NCBI GenBank assembly: GCA_946478675.1
Contig: CAMLEF010000150.1
Location: forward strand, 1 to 10,188
DNA: 10,188 nucleotides
Origin: an uncultured Flavobacteriales bacterium
GTDB taxonomy: Bacteria > Bacteroidota > Bacteroidia > Palsa-965
Direction: 5' to 3'
This document shows positions 7,259 to 10,188 of this stretch, one piece after another (the stretch's first letter is position 1; each line of letters starts with the position of its first letter). The notes under the pieces were generated by a model. It searched no databases and was not told the DNA's origin. It was given only the letters and a program-made list of their open reading frames with translations. Both the position numbers and the translations under genes were made by a program.

Positions 7259-10117
7259 TTAATTATTTACCACGTTACACTGATTCCCCGCCTCAAAAGC
7301 AAAATCCACATGCCCCGACACCAGCCCGCCGAGCACATCATAATCACAACCCATCGCACCGCCCACCCACGACGGGTTCGGCAAGCGCGCCTGCAGCACA
7401 GCAGCGGCAGACAGCGTGAGGATCGTAACGTCAAAATCCTGCGCGGCAACTCTTCCATGCACGCCCACCGCGCCCTGCAGGTACGCATACACCTGCCCGC
7501 TTCCGTACCAGCCGTTCACGCCGATCGCGCCGCTGGAATTCGAACAATGCGCATTCGGTCCGTAATCGAGCACCATGATGTCGAAGCCTGCGCCCGCCGA
7601 CATTCCATAGTACACATACCAATGCTCGAAACCGACCTGCCCATTGAAGCCCGTGCCGAAGCCCGCACCGAACGCAAAGCCGCCCGCATTCTGCAACACC
7701 GTTTCGTTCCGCTGTCCGCCGAGGTTGTTCGCATTCACCACCTGCAGCACATTCGGCGGCGGTGACGGCATCGGATCAATCTGCGTGCCCGCTTCGAAAT
7801 AAGCGTTCAGCGTCGCGACATTCGCTACCGTCACATTCACGCGCGACTGCGGACGGCCGATGTACACGTACCAGTTCTGCGCGTCGAAATGCAGCAACGC
7901 CTGGCCGCTGCCGGTTACACCCGGAAGATGCACCTGCGCACCGAGCACCGCATGGAGCGCGTCATTGACGAAATCGTACTGCATCACCATCGACGCCGTC
8001 ATCGGAATCTGATTCAGCGGTTTGTTCAGTCGCTCGTTAATGCCCGTCATGAAAAACACATTCCCGGTGAGCTGCAATTGCTGGATGCCGCCGCCGCTAC
8101 TGAAGCTCATCTCGAGCGCGACGTCGCCGTTGCAGGGTTTCGGCGAACCGCTGGTGCCGATCGTAACACCAGCTTTAATGCCGAGGCTCGTTCCTGCATC
8201 CGGCACATAATTCACTGCTGCGCCGAACGCGGGCGAATACAATTGATTTTCCGGCGTCGCATTTCCCGCGCGATGCATATGATAATAAATGCCGCCCATG
8301 AAACGATAAATGCTCGCGCCCGTCAGCGGCACCACAACAGGAACCGCAGCATCCGCATAGAAATAACGATAGCCGTTCACGCGCCCGAACCACACCGCAG
8401 CCGTCGCCGGAGCAGGCATCACTTTTTCGATCGTCATCGCCAGCTGCCCGTAAAAACCTTTGCCGTAAACCGGGTCGTTGTCTTTGAATAAAATTGTTCC
8501 GTTCAAATGAAACGGTCCGCTATTGAAAGCGACGGCAATGTTGTCCACGCGCACGCGATCGAAATCCCAATCCGTTTTCGTCGCATTGTTTCCTGCCGCA
8601 ACGTCCGTCACCTGCGTCGTTTTCGTCAGGATGGTGAAGCCGCCGTTCACGCTGATGTCGAGCGCGCCGGGATCCATGAAGTTGATGCCTGCGCCGAATG
8701 CAATTGCCGGTTCGCCATTCACCGTTCCCACCTGCACCATCGACAACCCGAAGCTGAATCCGCCGAGACGGCTGCTGTCGGGATGCAGCGGCACCAATGA
8801 AAATGTTCCTGCGCGAAGCACCGGCGCTTCCGCTGCAATCGTCAGTTGCTGGAATTGCAGGTCGCGCACTTGTGCATTCGTATTCACGAACGAAACATCA
8901 CCGCTCAGGAGGGCAACCGGCTTCAGCTTGCCGTTCGTTTTGGCAACGACGAGCTGCGAAGAAGGATTCAATGTCATTGTCGCCGACAACACCTGCGCGT
9001 GCACATTGGCAGCGGGCGAAATACAAAAGCTGTAATCCGATTGATGCGTCTGCAGGTTTTCGAAAAACGTCGCGGTGTACGCCAGCGAATCCGTTTCACT
9101 CACGGGCAGCTTCACGTAACCCGACAGCGTGCCGCCGTTGAGGTGATTCGACGTGAAAGAAGCGCCGATCGCATTCACCGAAAATCCCCAGCCGCTCATG
9201 CTGCCCTGCGAGCAGTTGAACAAATTCGTCGCGAGAAAAACACCCGACACGCCCGACTGATCGATAAGCAAATTCGTCGCGAGAATTTCCGGACGCTGCC
9301 CGTTGCGGGAAAGTTCCTTCGGCAGCTTCACGCGAAACTGCCGGATGTAAAAGCCTGTCCACAGCAACGGATCGCCGCCGCATCCCGACAAATTATATCC
9401 CGCAGGAAAGCTCATGTTCGGCGCATTCGCGAGCTCGCTGAAATCTGCAGTCGCATCGAGCACCGTGAAGGAAAGATCGTCGAGCCCGTGAATGCAGAAC
9501 GGCTCGATCGACGTCTGCACGATGAAATTGTGAAGGTCGTTCGTGTGGATTTGAAACGAAGCGCGTACCGTGCTGTCCGAAGAGAACGCCGGATCGGGAT
9601 AAATGATGCCGGGTGAAAATTCGAAGTAGCCCTTCAGGTTCACCGCCTGGAAACCGTTGCAATCCCATTCGACGTAATTGTAACCGTCCGGCTTCAGCAC
9701 CATCGTCACGTTCGGCCCGAGGGAAATGCGGTGCTCGCTCACCAGCATCAGCTTCGTATCCGGCCCGGGCATGACGCCTTTCGGATTGAACGCGACGTTC
9801 TGCGCCGAGAAACAAATCTTCTGCAACGCGCCCGGAAATTCCAGCGCCATGTAAGCGGAGAAGACCGCGTTGTGAGGGTGAAACTTCGCGCTGTCAATAG
9901 CGATCACGTAACGCGAAACGCCGATCTCTTTCACGATTCCCACCGGCAACGAAGAAGCGCTGTCCGGGTCCATCGTTCCGGTGAAACGCCCCTCCTGCTC
10001 CACTTTTCCGCAAATGGAAAGCACCATGCTCTGCAACGGATCGGAAAGACTATCCTGCGCGTGCAGCTGCAGGAAAATCAGCAATGAAAAGAGAAGACAA
10101 ACGAGGGGCCGGAACAT
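7259..10117 (-). CDS. Large secreted beta-rich protein of unknown function
   Basis: 952 residues from the ATG at 10117; a GTG directly before it (10120) would add one residue. In-frame TAG at 10148-10150 limits the start, and both options precede the signal peptide FRPLVCLLFSLLIFLQLHA|QD (cleavage about residue 20). The mature protein is dominated by predicted beta strands rich in Gly, Asn, Ser and aromatics, for example SGWGFSVNAIGASFTSNHLN at about 309-328. The C-terminal fifth is Gly-rich with repeated short strands (GGFAFGAGFGTGFNGQVGFE, YVYYGMSAGAGFDIMV, GSGQVYAYLQGAVGVHG). Sparse Cys pairs (for example CSQG and CGGD, and two near the C-terminus) may form disulfides. I see no catalytic motif, no coiled coil and no T9SS sorting domain. 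The pattern could fit a beta-solenoid or a barrel-forming end, but I do not recognise the family. The fibronectin protein gene starts one base after its stop, so they form a two-gene unit and probably act together. Confidence 0.87.
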   Translation of the reverse strand: MFRPLVCLLFSLLIFLQLHAQDSLSDPLQSMVLSICGKVEQEGRFTGTMDPDSASSLPVGIVKEIGVSRYVIAIDSAKFHPHNAVFSAYMALEFPGALQKICFSAQNVAFNPKGVMPGPDTKLMLVSEHRISLGPNVTMVLKPDGYNYVEWDCNGFQAVNLKGYFEFSPGIIYPDPAFSSDSTVRASFQIHTNDLHNFIVQTSIEPFCIHGLDDLSFTVLDATADFSELANAPNMSFPAGYNLSGCGGDPLLWTGFYIRQFRVKLPKELSRNGQRPEILATNLLIDQSGVSGVFLATNLFNCSQGSMSGWGFSVNAIGASFTSNHLNGGTLSGYVKLPVSETDSLAYTATFFENLQTHQSDYSFCISPAANVHAQVLSATMTLNPSSQLVVAKTNGKLKPVALLSGDVSFVNTNAQVRDLQFQQLTIAAEAPVLRAGTFSLVPLHPDSSRLGGFSFGLSMVQVGTVNGEPAIAFGAGINFMDPGALDISVNGGFTILTKTTQVTDVAAGNNATKTDWDFDRVRVDNIAVAFNSGPFHLNGTILFKDNDPVYGKGFYGQLAMTIEKVMPAPATAAVWFGRVNGYRYFYADAAVPVVVPLTGASIYRFMGGIYYHMHRAGNATPENQLYSPAFGAAVNYVPDAGTSLGIKAGVTIGTSGSPKPCNGDVALEMSFSSGGGIQQLQLTGNVFFMTGINERLNKPLNQIPMTASMVMQYDFVNDALHAVLGAQVHLPGVTGSGQALLHFDAQNWYVYIGRPQSRVNVTVANVATLNAYFEAGTQIDPMPSPPPNVLQVVNANNLGGQRNETVLQNAGGFAFGAGFGTGFNGQVGFEHWYVYYGMSAGAGFDIMVLDYGPNAHCSNSSGAIGVNGWYGSGQVYAYLQGAVGVHGRVAAQDFDVTILTLSAAAVLQARLPNPSWVGGAMGCDYDVLGGLVSGHVDFAFEAGNQCNVVNN

Positions 10118-10155
10118 CACGCGCGAAAGTGCGCAGACTCGGTCGTACTACCCGC

Positions 10156-10181
10156 TTACAAACGAATACAAGTATTTGTAA
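10156..10181. promoter_or_regulatory. AT-rich inverted repeat upstream of the minus-strand gene pair, possible operator or promoter region
   Basis: ttacaaa (10156-10162) and tttgtaa (10175-10181) are perfect 7-base inverted copies. Overlapping them, 10162-10179 forms an offset 18-base palindrome (aatac, aa, gtatt core) with one mismatched pair. It lies about 39-64 bases upstream of the ATG at 10117, within a short AT-rich patch in otherwise GC-rich DNA, where a promoter would be expected. On the minus strand TTCGTTTG is near the Bacteroidota -7 element (TAnnTTTG), but no convincing -33 element is seen. A binding role is inferred only from position and symmetry. Confidence 0.3.
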
Positions 10182-10188
10182 ACGGATC

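Noticed and set aside
8846..9616. Plus-strand open frame of 256 codons opposite the large beta protein
   Set aside because: Arg/His-rich product without motifs, opposite a signal-peptide-bearing frame of more than 950 codons.

Overview
The window looks like a chromosomal segment of a member of the Bacteroidota. The evidence is a partial adhesin-like protein ending in a type IX secretion system (T9SS) type B sorting domain, followed by a PorP/SprF-family outer-membrane protein and an OmpA-like protein with PD40 repeats. The base composition is GC-rich for this phylum: sampled 60-base lines in the main genes run about 57-63% GC. I cannot name a genus. There are no rRNA, tRNA, CRISPR or transposase signals, and no non-coding stretch exceeds 300 bases.

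Left half, plus strand (1-5228). The first gene is cut by the window edge. It encodes the last 682 residues of a large secreted protein: one SprB-type repeat, seven immunoglobulin/PKD-like repeats that mostly carry one Cys pair each, and the C-terminal T9SS signal. Eighteen bases downstream is the PorP/SprF gene, which overlaps by one base (TGATG) a gene for a secreted OmpA-family protein with five PD40 blades, a carboxypeptidase-regulatory-like domain and a peptidoglycan-binding domain. The three read as an export-and-anchoring unit: surface substrate, its likely cognate outer-membrane partner, and a periplasmic link to the cell wall resembling PorE. A small secreted orphan protein of lower GC follows at 4689-5228.

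Right half, minus strand (10117-5239), convergent with the first group. A 952-residue secreted beta-rich protein of unknown function is followed, one base after its stop codon, by a 672-residue protein of tandem fibronectin type III modules. Both have signal peptides and neither has a T9SS sorting domain I can recognise.

The most unusual item is a 56-base near-perfect palindromic repeat (7184-7239) inside the start of the fibronectin gene. It is translated, and it supplies the basic region and half of the hydrophobic core of the signal peptide. It would also fold into a 25-pair hairpin in the mRNA 18 bases after the start codon's first base. No new defence or mobile system is evident. The minus-strand gene pair is the least explained part of the window.
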